Assembly: GCF_002015085.1 (NCBI RefSeq)
Contig: NZ_MUXW01000004.1
Coordinates: 1-46,415, forward strand
DNA: 46,415 nucleotides
Direction: 5' to 3'
From: Glaesserella parasuis
GTDB lineage: Bacteria; Pseudomonadota; Gammaproteobacteria; Enterobacterales; Pasteurellaceae
Each line of letters starts with the position of its first letter. The stretch's first letter is position 1. Position numbers and translations under genes: made by a program. Shown piece by piece: positions 1 to 8,058 of the stretch. The notes beneath the pieces are model-generated. The model was not told where the DNA came from. It searched no databases and saw nothing but the letters and a program-made list of their open reading frames with translations.

Positions 1-586
1 AGATATTTACTACAAACTTGCCCTGAATAGGTTAAGGGAAAAAGGCTATATAATTCAATCGATTACCTGTGATGGTAGACGTGGTTTGATGAAAGATTTA
101 TTTAATACACCAGTACAAATGTGTCAATTTCATATGGTAGCGATTGTGATTCGAAAATTAAGAAAAAAGCACCAATCACAAGCGGGTAAAGAATTAAAAA
201 TAATTGCAAAAACACTCACAAGAAGCTCAAAAATGAATTTTATCGGCGATTACATTCTTGGTTTATAAAACATCAAGATTTTTTTAAAAGAAAGGAGTGA
301 TAAAGCGAATGAAAAAGACTATTTTCCTTATAAACATAGCAATGTAAGAAGTGCTTATGCCAGTTTAAAGCATTATATTTTTACCTATGAAAAACATTCT
401 GAATTAAATATAGAAAAGACGACAAATCGTTTAGAGGGGTTATTTAGTGAACTTAAGCGAAAATTAAATAATCACAATGGATTAACTAAAAAACGTAAGA
501 TGTTGTTTATACAGGATTTTTTAAATAAAAAGAGTTGCTAATATTTCAAGAAAATAGATATTAGCAACTATTTTGTCTACTATGCC
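1..586 (+). mobile_element. 3' remnant of a mutator-type (IS1249-like, IS256 superfamily) insertion sequence
   Basis: The window opens inside an insertion sequence. It contains a broken transposase gene (2-541), a hairpin just after its stop (534-568, arms GTTGCTAATAT/ATATTAGCAAC), and a terminal sequence TTTTGTCTACTATGCC ending near 586. The same terminal sequence closes the two short elements at 29956-30215 and 34912-35180, so all three belong to one family. The left end lies outside the window. Family assignment rests on recognising the CDGRRGL...MCQFH and NIEKTTNRLEGL stretches typical of IS1249-like transposases; it was not searched. Confidence 0.75.
2..541 (+). pseudogene. Transposase, 5'-truncated by window edge and frameshifted
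   Basis: The reading frame is open from the window edge through SITCDGRRGLMKDL and TPVQMCQFH, then fails at a stop at 266-268. Homology-like sequence continues in a second frame (FYRRLHSWFIKHQDFFKRKE) until a stop near 295. It then resumes in a third frame from about 290 (KDYFPYKHSNVRSAYASLKH, then NIEKTTNRLEGLFSELK) to a TAA at 539-541. Two single-base frame changes are therefore needed, one in the A-run near 229-233 and one in the T/A-run near 280-290. Both are slippage-prone homopolymers. The gene is read as inactive. The conserved H/C and catalytic-acid region suggests a mutator-type DDE transposase. Confidence 0.75.
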
Positions 587-661
587 AATTTATCGTGACT
601 TTGGATACTGTTTTTAGAAGAACTAATGTACCTTCTTAACCATAAATAAAATGGTATAACC

Positions 662-1744
662 TTAGCCAATATATTGTTCGATCAAATTTCCCATCTCCGA
701 GGTAGTTACGGGCATCGTAGTATGATCAGCAAGATCTGCCGTGCGGTAACCCTCGGCTAATACTTTTTGAACCGCATTTTCAATCGCTTTCGCAGATTCT
801 TCCAAACCAAAACTATGACGTAACATCATCGCTGCAGAAAGAATTTGTGCGATTGGGTTAGCAATATTTTTACCTGCAATATCTGGCGCTGAACCACCCG
901 CTGGTTCGTATAAACCAAATCCTTTTTCATTTAAACTCGCAGAAGGTAGCATTCCCATAGAGCCAGTAATCATCGCACACTCGTCAGAAATAATATCGCC
1001 AAAGATATTAGAGCAAAGCAACACATCAAAGAAATCAGGTTGCTTGATTAACTGCATTGCTGCATTGTCAATATAGATATGATCCAGCTTCACTTCAGGA
1101 TATTGTTTTGCTACTTCATTTACGGTTTCACGCCAAAGGATTGAACTCATTAACACATTGGCTTTATCGACGGAAGTAACATGTTTGGTGCGTTTCATTG
1201 CCGTTTCAAATGCCACTTTTGCAATGCGTTCAATTTCATAACGGTGATAAACTTCCGTATCAAAAGCTTTCTCATTTTCTCCCTCGCCTTCACGACCTTT
1301 AGGCTGCCCAAAATAGATACCACCCGTTAATTCACGGACTGTTACCATATCAAAGCCTTTTGCTGCAATGTCCGCACGCAATGGGCAAAATTGTTCTAAG
1401 CCTTTATAAAGTGTAGCAGGGCGAAGATTGCAGAATAATGCAAAGTGTTTACGAAGTGGTAACAAAGCACCACGCTCTGGTTGCTCATTTGGTGGAAGAT
1501 GTTCCCATTTTGGACCGCCTACAGAGCCAAACAAAATAGCGTCGGCTTCTTCACACCCTTTTAATGTGCTTTCTGGTAATGCTTTTCCGTGATTATCAAT
1601 GGCAACGCCGCCAATATCATAATAGTTATAACTTAATTTAAACCCGTACTTTTGTTGAACAGTATCAAGCACTTTAATCGCTTGAGCCATAATCTCAGGG
1701 CCAATCCCGTCACCACTTAACACGGCAATGTTGTAGTTTTGCAT
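662..1744 (-). CDS. leuB: 3-isopropylmalate dehydrogenase
   Basis: LeuB oxidises and decarboxylates 3-isopropylmalate to 2-oxoisocaproate with NAD in the cytoplasm, the third step of leucine synthesis. The 360-residue product has the usual family length. It shows the N-terminal LSGDGIGPEI stretch, the substrate-binding RELTGGIYFG motif and the adenine-binding GGSAPDIAGKNIANP motif. The start at 1744 gives the normal N-terminus (MQNYNIAVLSGDG). It is divergent from ilvI across a 231-bp AT-rich gap. Downstream it is followed by an IS remnant; leuC and leuD, often next to leuB in this family, are not in view. Confidence 0.97.
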   Translation of the reverse strand: MQNYNIAVLSGDGIGPEIMAQAIKVLDTVQQKYGFKLSYNYYDIGGVAIDNHGKALPESTLKGCEEADAILFGSVGGPKWEHLPPNEQPERGALLPLRKHFALFCNLRPATLYKGLEQFCPLRADIAAKGFDMVTVRELTGGIYFGQPKGREGEGENEKAFDTEVYHRYEIERIAKVAFETAMKRTKHVTSVDKANVLMSSILWRETVNEVAKQYPEVKLDHIYIDNAAMQLIKQPDFFDVLLCSNIFGDIISDECAMITGSMGMLPSASLNEKGFGLYEPAGGSAPDIAGKNIANPIAQILSAAMMLRHSFGLEESAKAIENAVQKVLAEGYRTADLADHTTMPVTTSEMGNLIEQYIG

Positions 1745-1975
1745 ATAAATACCTCAATATTTGAAAATTTATAAAATATAAGTTATATTAATAAAAATAA
1801 ATAAAAGAACAACATTTTTTTATAAAAAAATAAATTTTTATTATTTTTTAGAATTTAAATCTAAAAATTAAAGAAAACATTGTTTTTAATGCTAGACAAG
1901 CGGTCAGATTTTTTGCAAAATGCCCAACATTGTTTTTATGGTGTAAACCTTATGTTAATTTTGTTGGAGGATTCA
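1745..1975. promoter_or_regulatory. AT-rich divergent control region leuB/ilvI
   Basis: This 231-bp gap between two divergent branched-chain amino acid genes is almost pure A/T between 1760 and 1875. It must hold the promoters of both leuB and ilvIH. A direct repeat (AACATTGTTTTTA at 1877-1889 and 1927-1939) flanks an uptake signal sequence at 1896-1920. No peptide-type attenuator or obvious terminator hairpin was found in the ilvI leader. AT-rich spacers of this kind suit Lrp- or H-NS-like control, but that is inference. Confidence 0.5.
1896..1920 (+). repeat. DNA uptake signal sequence, Apl type
   Basis: ACAAGCGGTC is followed by an A/T stretch and TTTTGCAAAA, the full extended uptake signal used by the Actinobacillus pleuropneumoniae/Glaesserella/Mannheimia branch. 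It lies just upstream of the ilvI start. Confidence 0.85.
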
Positions 1976-3697
1976 ATGAAAAAACTCTCAGGAGCGGAAA
2001 TGATTGTGCAATCCTTGCGTGACGAAGGCGTGAAATACGTTTTTGGTTACCCAGGTGGCTCAGTCCTTGATATTTATGATGCAATTCACACCTTAGGGGG
2101 AATCAAACACGTTCTTGTCCGTCACGAACAAGCGGCTGTACATATGGCTGATGGCTATGCACGTTCTACAGGTAAAGTCGGTTGTGTATTAGTCACATCT
2201 GGCCCAGGGGCAACAAATGCGATCACAGGGATTGCAACCGCCTACACAGATTCCATTCCACTGGTCGTTTTTTCAGGACAAGTGCCTTCAAGCCTTATCG
2301 GAACCGATGCTTTCCAAGAATGTGATATGGTTGGTATTTCTCGCCCTGTGGTTAAACATAGTTTCCTCGTCACCAATCCAGAAGAAATTCCTGAGATCAT
2401 AAAAAAAGCATTTTATATCGCTTCAACAGGTCGCCCTGGCCCTGTCGTTATTGATGTGCCAAAGGATATGGTAAATCCAGCAAATAAATTCAGTTACCAC
2501 TACCCTGATTCTGTATCATTACGTTCTTACAACCCCACGGTACAAGGACACAAAGGGCAAATTAAGAAGGCATTAAAAGCGATCTTAGTGGCTAAAAAAC
2601 CTGTACTTTTTGTGGGTGGTGGTGCAGTGATTTCGGAGTCAAATAAAGAGTTGATCGAATTTGCTCAGAAATTAAATCTACCTGTCACAAGTTCTCTAAT
2701 GGGATTAGGAGCATATCCAAGTACAGATAAGCAATTCCTAGGTATGTTAGGTATGCACGGTACCTATGAAGCTAACAATGCAATGCACGAAAGTGATTTA
2801 ATTTTGGGTATCGGTGTGCGTTTTGATGATCGTACTACCAATAATCTCGCAAAATACTGCCCAAATGCTAAAGTGATCCACATTGATATTGATCCTACCT
2901 CTATTTCTAAAACCGTCCCTGCATATATTCCCATTGTCGGCGATGCAAAATTTGTATTAGAAGAATTTTTAGCATTGTTAGGTGAAGAAAATCTGGCAAA
3001 AGGTCAATCAGATCTGACCGCTTGGTGGCAACAAATTAATGAGTGGAAAGCTCGTCAATGTTTACGTTTTGAGCAAAGTGATGTGATAAAACCTCAACAG
3101 GTTATTCAAACCATTTATAAATTAACAAATGGCGATGCCTATATTGCTTCTGACGTAGGACAACATCAAATGTTTGCTGCGTTACATTATCCTTTCGATA
3201 AACCGCGTCGTTGGATTAACTCTGGTGGTTTAGGCACAATGGGCTTTGGCTTACCTGCGGCTATGGGAGTGAAATTTGCACACCCTGAAGCAACGGTTGT
3301 TTGTGTCACAGGTGACGGCAGTATTCAAATGAATATTCAAGAACTTTCTACAGCAAAACAATATGATACCCCTGTGGTGATTGTGAGTTTAAACAACCGA
3401 TTCTTAGGTATGGTGAAACAGTGGCAGGATATTATTTATGCAGGTCGCCATTCCCAATCTTATATGAACTCACTACCTGACTTTGTCAAACTGGCAGAGG
3501 CTTATGGACACGTCGGTATTCAAATTAACACCCCTGATGAATTAGAGGAAAAATTAGCACAAGCCTTTGCAATTAAAGATAAACTTGTTTTTGTTGATGT
3601 GTTAGTAGATGAAACAGAACACGTTTACCCAATGCAAATTCGTGGTGAATCAATGAAAGATATGATGTTAAGTAAAACGGAGAGAACAGATGCGTAG
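1976..3697 (+). CDS. ilvI: Acetolactate synthase III, large (catalytic) subunit
   Basis: IlvI condenses pyruvate with pyruvate or 2-oxobutyrate, the first common step of valine, leucine and isoleucine synthesis, using ThDP, FAD and Mg. From the ATG at 1976 the protein is 573 residues, matching the E. coli enzyme. That ATG follows a good ribosome site (TTGGAGGA, 1963-1970). The frame stays open upstream to 1880, but that stretch encodes an uptake sequence and no family-like residues, so it is rejected. Visible motifs are the catalytic Glu in VRHEQAAVHMADGYAR (about residue 51) and the ThDP-binding GDGSIQMN...NN motif. The gene overlaps ilvH by 8 bp, indicating coupled translation. Confidence 0.96.
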   Translation: MKKLSGAEMIVQSLRDEGVKYVFGYPGGSVLDIYDAIHTLGGIKHVLVRHEQAAVHMADGYARSTGKVGCVLVTSGPGATNAITGIATAYTDSIPLVVFSGQVPSSLIGTDAFQECDMVGISRPVVKHSFLVTNPEEIPEIIKKAFYIASTGRPGPVVIDVPKDMVNPANKFSYHYPDSVSLRSYNPTVQGHKGQIKKALKAILVAKKPVLFVGGGAVISESNKELIEFAQKLNLPVTSSLMGLGAYPSTDKQFLGMLGMHGTYEANNAMHESDLILGIGVRFDDRTTNNLAKYCPNAKVIHIDIDPTSISKTVPAYIPIVGDAKFVLEEFLALLGEENLAKGQSDLTAWWQQINEWKARQCLRFEQSDVIKPQQVIQTIYKLTNGDAYIASDVGQHQMFAALHYPFDKPRRWINSGGLGTMGFGLPAAMGVKFAHPEATVVCVTGDGSIQMNIQELSTAKQYDTPVVIVSLNNRFLGMVKQWQDIIYAGRHSQSYMNSLPDFVKLAEAYGHVGIQINTPDELEEKLAQAFAIKDKLVFVDVLVDETEHVYPMQIRGESMKDMMLSKTERTDA

Positions 3698-4190
3698 AAT
3701 ATTATCCGTCCTATTAGAAAATGAATCGGGAGCTTTATCCCGTGTCGTTGGGCTATTCTCTCAACGTGGTTTTAATATTGAAAGTCTTACGGTTGCCCCA
3801 ACGGATGATCCGAGTTTATCTCGAATGACCATTGTGGCACAAGGTGATGAACAAGTCTTGGAGCAGATAGAAAAACAACTGCATAAGCTAATTGATATAT
3901 TCAAAGTGACAAATCTTAGCCATTGCGAACATATTGAGCGAGAAGTACTTCTACTAAAAGTTCGAGCTGTAGGTAGTACACGAGATGAAATTAAGCGAAT
4001 GGTTGACATTTTCCGTGGACAAATCGTGGACATTACGCCAAAACAATATACCATTCAGCTCTCTGGTGCTAGTGATAAACTCAATGCTTTTATTGAAACA
4101 GTGAAAGCAGAAACAACAATTATTGAAATCGTTCGTTCTGGGGTGATTAGTTTGGCTCGAGGGAAAAAAACAGTTTATAAAATTGATTAA
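3690..4190 (+). CDS. ilvH: Acetolactate synthase III, small (regulatory) subunit
   Basis: IlvH is the regulatory partner of IlvI; it activates the enzyme and mediates feedback inhibition by valine. The 166-residue product begins with an ACT domain (MRRILSVLLENESGALSRVV, then GLFSQRGFNIESLTVAPT) and has the C-terminal half found in bacterial small subunits. Its start codon lies inside the end of ilvI, so the two form one operon. No further gene follows on this strand. Confidence 0.96.
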   Translation: MRRILSVLLENESGALSRVVGLFSQRGFNIESLTVAPTDDPSLSRMTIVAQGDEQVLEQIEKQLHKLIDIFKVTNLSHCEHIEREVLLLKVRAVGSTRDEIKRMVDIFRGQIVDITPKQYTIQLSGASDKLNAFIETVKAETTIIEIVRSGVISLARGKKTVYKID

Positions 4191-4197
4191 ATAAATA

Positions 4198-4265
4198 GCA
4201 TAGTAGATACAACATCAATCAATGTGAGTACACACACTTTGAGTTAAAATCATTTCCTACTATGC
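4198..4265. repeat. Short inverted-end relic with IS-like termini
   Basis: GCATAGTAG (4198-4206) and CTACTATGC (4257-4265) are perfect 9-bp inverted repeats 50 bp apart, between convergent ilvH and rnm. The 9-mer equals part of the terminal repeat (GGCATAGTAGAC) of the IS family at 1-586, 29956 and 34912. It may be an extreme deletion product of that element, or simply a stem-loop terminator shared by the two genes. Confidence 0.4.
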
Positions 4266-4286
4266 ACTTCACCTAATATAAATCAA

Positions 4287-5108
4287 TTAACTAAACAATG
4301 CCCAAATCGGCTTACAGCTTGAAGGTAATATCAAATCCTTCCCTAACTCAACCCAGCCTGTCGGGTAGTGGAAATCTGAGCCGACAGAGGCATAGAGATC
4401 AAACTCTTTTGCCCAACGAGCAAGAAGCTGACGCTGGTCTGGCGTTTGGGCGGCTCCCGTTACCTCTATGCCATCTCCGCCAGCCTGTTTAAACTCTTCA
4501 ATAAAACGGCGGATCCATTTCGCTGTTAATTTATAGCGTAATGGGTGTGCAAAACAGATAACGCCACCAGCTTGGTGTGTCGCTGCGATGGCTTCTTCGG
4601 TGCTGCACCATACGGGCTTTACATAAGCTGTTTTGCCGATCCCTAGATAGCGTTTGAAGGCGTGTTCATCATTGCGTGCATAGCCTTCTGCCACAAGAAA
4701 ACGGGCGTAGTGAGCGCGAGTAACTTCACCGCTTGCAATGGCTTTTGCCCCTTGATATGCGTTAGGGATACCTGCTTTGGAGAGCTTTTCGCCAATCAAT
4801 TCGGCACGTTCTTGGCGTAATTGTTTTTGGCTAGCAAGTAAATTGACGATAGCAGGGTGGGTTTCGTCAATATTTAAGGCAGTGAGGTGAAGGCTTTTCC
4901 CTTCCCATAACACAGAAATTTCTACACCACTGATAAAGGTAAGCGGTTGGTTTTGGGCAAACATTTTCGCTTCGGTGATACCTGCGACGGTATCGTGATC
5001 GGTTAAGGCTAGCATTGTTACATTTTGTTCTACCGCTCGTTTAACGAGTTCCGTGGGGGTAAGCACGCCGTCGGACGCAGTGCTATGGCTATGTAAATCA
5101 TATTTCAT
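4287..5108 (-). CDS. rnm: RNase AM, PHP-domain 5'-3' exoribonuclease (YciV/TrpH family)
   Basis: The 273-residue protein starts with the PHP metal-binding signature (YDLHSHSTASDG, LALTDHDTVAG) and has the later histidine motifs CFAHPLRY and GSDFHYP that complete a trinuclear metal site. In E. coli the family member Rnm (YciV) is a 5'-3' exoribonuclease that matures the 5' ends of 5S, 16S and 23S rRNAs and degrades short RNAs; older annotations call it TrpH. It is a cytoplasmic enzyme. It is separated from the upstream SAM-hydrolase gene by a gap holding a perfect 23-bp inverted repeat. Confidence 0.88.
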   Translation of the reverse strand: MKYDLHSHSTASDGVLTPTELVKRAVEQNVTMLALTDHDTVAGITEAKMFAQNQPLTFISGVEISVLWEGKSLHLTALNIDETHPAIVNLLASQKQLRQERAELIGEKLSKAGIPNAYQGAKAIASGEVTRAHYARFLVAEGYARNDEHAFKRYLGIGKTAYVKPVWCSTEEAIAATHQAGGVICFAHPLRYKLTAKWIRRFIEEFKQAGGDGIEVTGAAQTPDQRQLLARWAKEFDLYASVGSDFHYPTGWVELGKDLILPSSCKPIWALFS

Positions 5109-5151
5109 TTAATTATCCTTAATCCTTCCAACCATAACAATATACCATTTT

Positions 5152-5245
5152 GTAGGGACACACTGCGTGTGTCCATTCGTTCCAACAAAAACCGCAATTC
5201 GTATCAACAGACATACGTTGACGGACACACGCAGTGTGTCCCTAC
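5152..5245. repeat. Perfect 23-bp inverted repeat
   Basis: Arms at 5152-5174 (starting GTAGGGACACACTGCG) and 5223-5245 (ending GTGTGTCCCTAC) are exact reverse complements, with 48 bp between them. Each arm is itself nearly palindromic (ACACACTGCGTGTGT). It sits between two minus-strand genes, 5257-6216 and 4287-5108. It could fold as a cruciform or mRNA stem-loop, or be a dispersed intergenic repeat family. Confidence 0.8.
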
Positions 5246-5256
5246 GATTATTTTAT

Positions 5257-6216
5257 TTATTGTTGTTTTTCACAAGATTTCACAGAAACAGACCATTCTG
5301 CCCCTGATTTAATTTTGTATTTTCCCGCAAAATTATCCATATTTAAGGCAAAAGAAACATTCAATAAACTATTGAGGTACATCAATGGTCTGCCTTCTTC
5401 GACATCACCGAAGCTACTCTTATATGGCATTGAGCCACTATAACGCACTTTGACCTCATCTGCCGTCGTTTCTTTGATTTCAACACAGACTTTGCCATCT
5501 TTTTGAATACCTGACTGTTCAAGTAATTCGTGGCTGATATTTGTCCAAACATTGCCATATTGAATATCTAGTACAGGAATGTTGCCCTTTAATGTACCTT
5601 CTTCAATAGCAGGTTTTTGGTAGCTAATTTCGATGACTTTGGCAGGTAACTCTGCACCGACTTCTTCAAAACTGATCTGCCCAGACGCTAATTTTGCTCC
5701 TGTATAAGCATAGACATCGCGTCCGTGGAAAGTATAAGATTTTTCAGAACCTTCCAAGCGGTGTTTTGTTTCATCAATTTCACGAATGCTCTCAATCCCT
5801 AAAAATTCAGCCACTAACGTTAATGTGCCATTATCAGGGGTTACAAAATAGTGTCCTGTTTTAGTTTTTAATACGACCGATTTACGATCTGTGCCAACGC
5901 CTGGATCGACAACGCTAACAAAAACGGTGCCAGCAGGCCAATAGGTTGCGGTTTGATATAAACGATAAGAGGCTTCCCAAATATTATATGCAGGAATTTC
6001 GTGAGTTAAATCAAACATTTTTAACTCACGATCAACCCCAAAAGCCACCCCTTGCATTGCAGATACTGCACCATCTTTTAAACCGAAGTCTGTTTGTAAT
6101 ACGAGGGCATTTGCAGCTTTTGTTTCCTCAGAAGCGACCGCTTGTTTTCCGTTTGTTGTTGCAAAAGAAGTTGCAGAAAAAGCCACAAGGGCAAGAGCAA
6201 GTAATGTTTTATTCAT
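5257..6216 (-). CDS. Exported SAM hydrolase / SAM hydroxide adenosyltransferase family protein (DUF62)
   Basis: The 319-residue product belongs to the family of S-adenosylmethionine hydrolases (adenosine-forming), related to fluorinase and chlorinase. Seen in it are LQTDFGLKDGAVSAM near the N-terminus of the mature part, FVSVVDPGVGTDRKSVV, VTPDNGTLTLV and TFHGRDVYAY, all core motifs holding the SAM site and the activating Asp. Unlike cytoplasmic members, it starts with a clear Sec signal peptide (MNKTLLALALVAFSATSFA, cleavage near residue 19), so it should act in the periplasm. It stands alone between sbcB and rnm. The family assignment is firm; its periplasmic substrate is unknown. Confidence 0.85.
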   Translation of the reverse strand: MNKTLLALALVAFSATSFATTNGKQAVASEETKAANALVLQTDFGLKDGAVSAMQGVAFGVDRELKMFDLTHEIPAYNIWEASYRLYQTATYWPAGTVFVSVVDPGVGTDRKSVVLKTKTGHYFVTPDNGTLTLVAEFLGIESIREIDETKHRLEGSEKSYTFHGRDVYAYTGAKLASGQISFEEVGAELPAKVIEISYQKPAIEEGTLKGNIPVLDIQYGNVWTNISHELLEQSGIQKDGKVCVEIKETTADEVKVRYSGSMPYKSSFGDVEEGRPLMYLNSLLNVSFALNMDNFAGKYKIKSGAEWSVSVKSCEKQQ

Positions 6217-6298
6217 ATCGTTTTCCTTATCGTCGTGTTTGTAAAAATTGGAGTGATAGTAATCGTTTGCCTAGCCATTGTCTATAGCGAGAACAAGT

Positions 6299-7849
6299 TT
6301 ATTTTTTATTAAGCAAAGCCCCAATCGCTTTTAATTTATCCGCTTTACTCAGCCCTTGATCAGCAAGTTGATTTAATTCCGATACTAATAGCTCTGAAGC
6401 TGGTGAATTGACGGACTTGGTGGCTTTAGGCTGCATTAATTGTGCTGCGTAAGCGGTGAGATCTGTCAATAATTTTATCTTTTCAGGATTATCGTGATAT
6501 TGAGCCGATAACAGATCAACCGCTTGTTCAAAGGCCTCTGCTTTTGTTTCAAGTTGTTGATAGCAATACTTTTGCCAGCGTACTTGTTCTGCGCGTGTTA
6601 AGGTTTCTGAGTAATGTCTTGCTCGATAATGGAAAAGTAGAGGTTCAATTCTTGGATCGCTAAATTTCAAGCCGTGATGTGCAAGCTCTTCAGGTTTTAG
6701 ATTTCGCAAAATCGCCATATTGTTTTTATCTGCAGGTTCAAAAAAGCCATCGTATAACGTGGTTTCTATATTATTTGACGCTGGATAATTCCTTTCCTCA
6801 GAAAAAATATCAATAACCTTTTCTCGCACAAGGCTTTTTTGGGATTTTAGCAGTTTTAAATTTTCTAAACAGGATTGACGATCGATGCCTAAACGTGTTG
6901 CATTTTCAGACAGTAACGTTTTGGCTGGAGCTAAAATTGGGCATTTATTAATATGCACGAGTTTTAGTGGAACAGCATAAAGCCCTTGAGCTTCTAATTC
7001 TACTTTTTTGGTATAAAGACGTTCACGCAATATTTCGCTTGGCTCATTCAATAGGTCGTTTATATTCCCCGATAGATCACATACAATCACTGCGTTTCGA
7101 TTAGTCGGATGCCAAGCCAATGGCACAACCCAAGCGGTGTTACCTCGATAGTTGCCTAACATTCCAGAAACGTGAACAAGCGGTGTCATTTCACCGACAT
7201 CAATCATCTCTTCTAGGGCTTTTTTACCTCGATTTTGCAGGAAAAAGTCGAATAATTTAGGTTGTTTTTGTTTGATTAACTTTGCCATTGCAATAGTAGC
7301 ATACACATCAGCCATTGCATCGTGAGCGTTGTCGTGAGCAATACCATTTGCTTTGGTCAAATTTTCTAATTTAAAGCTCGGCATACCTTCATCATCATAC
7401 GCCCATTCTATCCCTTCTGGACGTAAAGCATAACAGGCACGCACAACATCAAGAAGATCCCAACGAGAATTGCCGTTTTTCCAGCTATATTCATAAGGAT
7501 CGAAAAAATTGCGGAAAAAGGTATAACGGGTCATTTCATCATCATAGCGAATGTTGTTATATCCCATTACGCAGGTGTTAGGTTGGCTAAATTCGGCGTG
7601 AATACGAGCGGCAAATTCAGGTTCAGGTAGCCCTTGTTGATTACAAAGCTGTGGTGTAATCCCTGTTACCATCACAGCTTCTGGTGAAGGCAAATAATCT
7701 TCTGTTTGTTGGCAGTAGAACATTACGGGTTCACCGATAATGTTGAAATCGCTATCGGTGCGGATCCCTGCAAATTGTGCAGGACGATCTGTAGCAGGAT
7801 CGACACCAAAACTTTCGTAATCGTAAATAAAAAAGGTGGTTTGAACCAT
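6299..7849 (-). CDS. sbcB: Exodeoxyribonuclease I
   Basis: Exonuclease I digests single-stranded DNA 3' to 5' and acts in recombination and mismatch repair. The N-terminal DEDDh exonuclease fold is visible in FFIYDYESFGVDP (Asp/Glu pair), CVMGYNNIRYDDEMTRY and NAHDAMADVYAT. The SH3-like and helical C-terminal regions follow. At 516 residues it is about 40 longer than the E. coli protein, the extra length being a polar tail (QPKATKSVNSPASELLVSEL). The start at 7849 has GAGGCG just upstream. It is transcribed alone. Confidence 0.94.
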   Translation of the reverse strand: MVQTTFFIYDYESFGVDPATDRPAQFAGIRTDSDFNIIGEPVMFYCQQTEDYLPSPEAVMVTGITPQLCNQQGLPEPEFAARIHAEFSQPNTCVMGYNNIRYDDEMTRYTFFRNFFDPYEYSWKNGNSRWDLLDVVRACYALRPEGIEWAYDDEGMPSFKLENLTKANGIAHDNAHDAMADVYATIAMAKLIKQKQPKLFDFFLQNRGKKALEEMIDVGEMTPLVHVSGMLGNYRGNTAWVVPLAWHPTNRNAVIVCDLSGNINDLLNEPSEILRERLYTKKVELEAQGLYAVPLKLVHINKCPILAPAKTLLSENATRLGIDRQSCLENLKLLKSQKSLVREKVIDIFSEERNYPASNNIETTLYDGFFEPADKNNMAILRNLKPEELAHHGLKFSDPRIEPLLFHYRARHYSETLTRAEQVRWQKYCYQQLETKAEAFEQAVDLLSAQYHDNPEKIKLLTDLTAYAAQLMQPKATKSVNSPASELLVSELNQLADQGLSKADKLKAIGALLNKK

Positions 7850-7899
7850 TTATTCGCCTCGTTATCTCATTAATTTATTAAGTATTTCAATAAGATATA

Positions 7900-8039
7900 A
7901 TTTTTTAAAATTTTTTAGAATTTTATTGAACTAAGTTTCATTGGGGTAGTCTTAGAATACGCATAATGTGCTAGTTTTATTTTTCATTTCCTTAGGTAAG
8001 ACCTCCCCCGATACTGTTTTTTGGTATCGGTTTTTTTTT
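7900..8039 (+). ncRNA. Candidate small RNA upstream of sbcB (plus strand)
   Basis: The gap 7850-8058 lies between two minus-strand genes, yet holds a textbook terminator pointing the other way (8008-8039). Some plus-strand transcript should therefore end there. No plus-strand reading frame with a ribosome site is apparent. The stretch just before the hairpin contains ACCTCCCCC, a C-rich unpaired segment able to pair with Shine-Dalgarno sequences. GGGGTAGTC (7943-7951) could pair with GACCTCCCC. The 5' end is a guess; a TAGAAT hexamer near 7953 is a possible -10 element. Confidence 0.4.
8008..8039 (+). terminator. Rho-independent terminator of the candidate small RNA
   Basis: Stem CCGATAC (8008-8014) and GTATCGG (8024-8030), followed directly by nine T (8031-8039). 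On the minus strand no T-run follows the stem, so it is directional. Confidence 0.85.
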
Positions 8040-8058
8040 ATGGTTTCAAATTATATTT

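Noticed and set aside
1880..1975. N-terminal extension of IlvI by 32 codons
   Set aside because: It encodes an uptake signal, lacks family similarity, and the ATG at 1976 has a strong ribosome site and gives the expected 573-residue enzyme.
3761..4054. Minus-strand frame of 97 codons opposite ilvH
   Set aside because: It is a shadow of a well-supported gene, with no ribosome site and no recognisable protein features.
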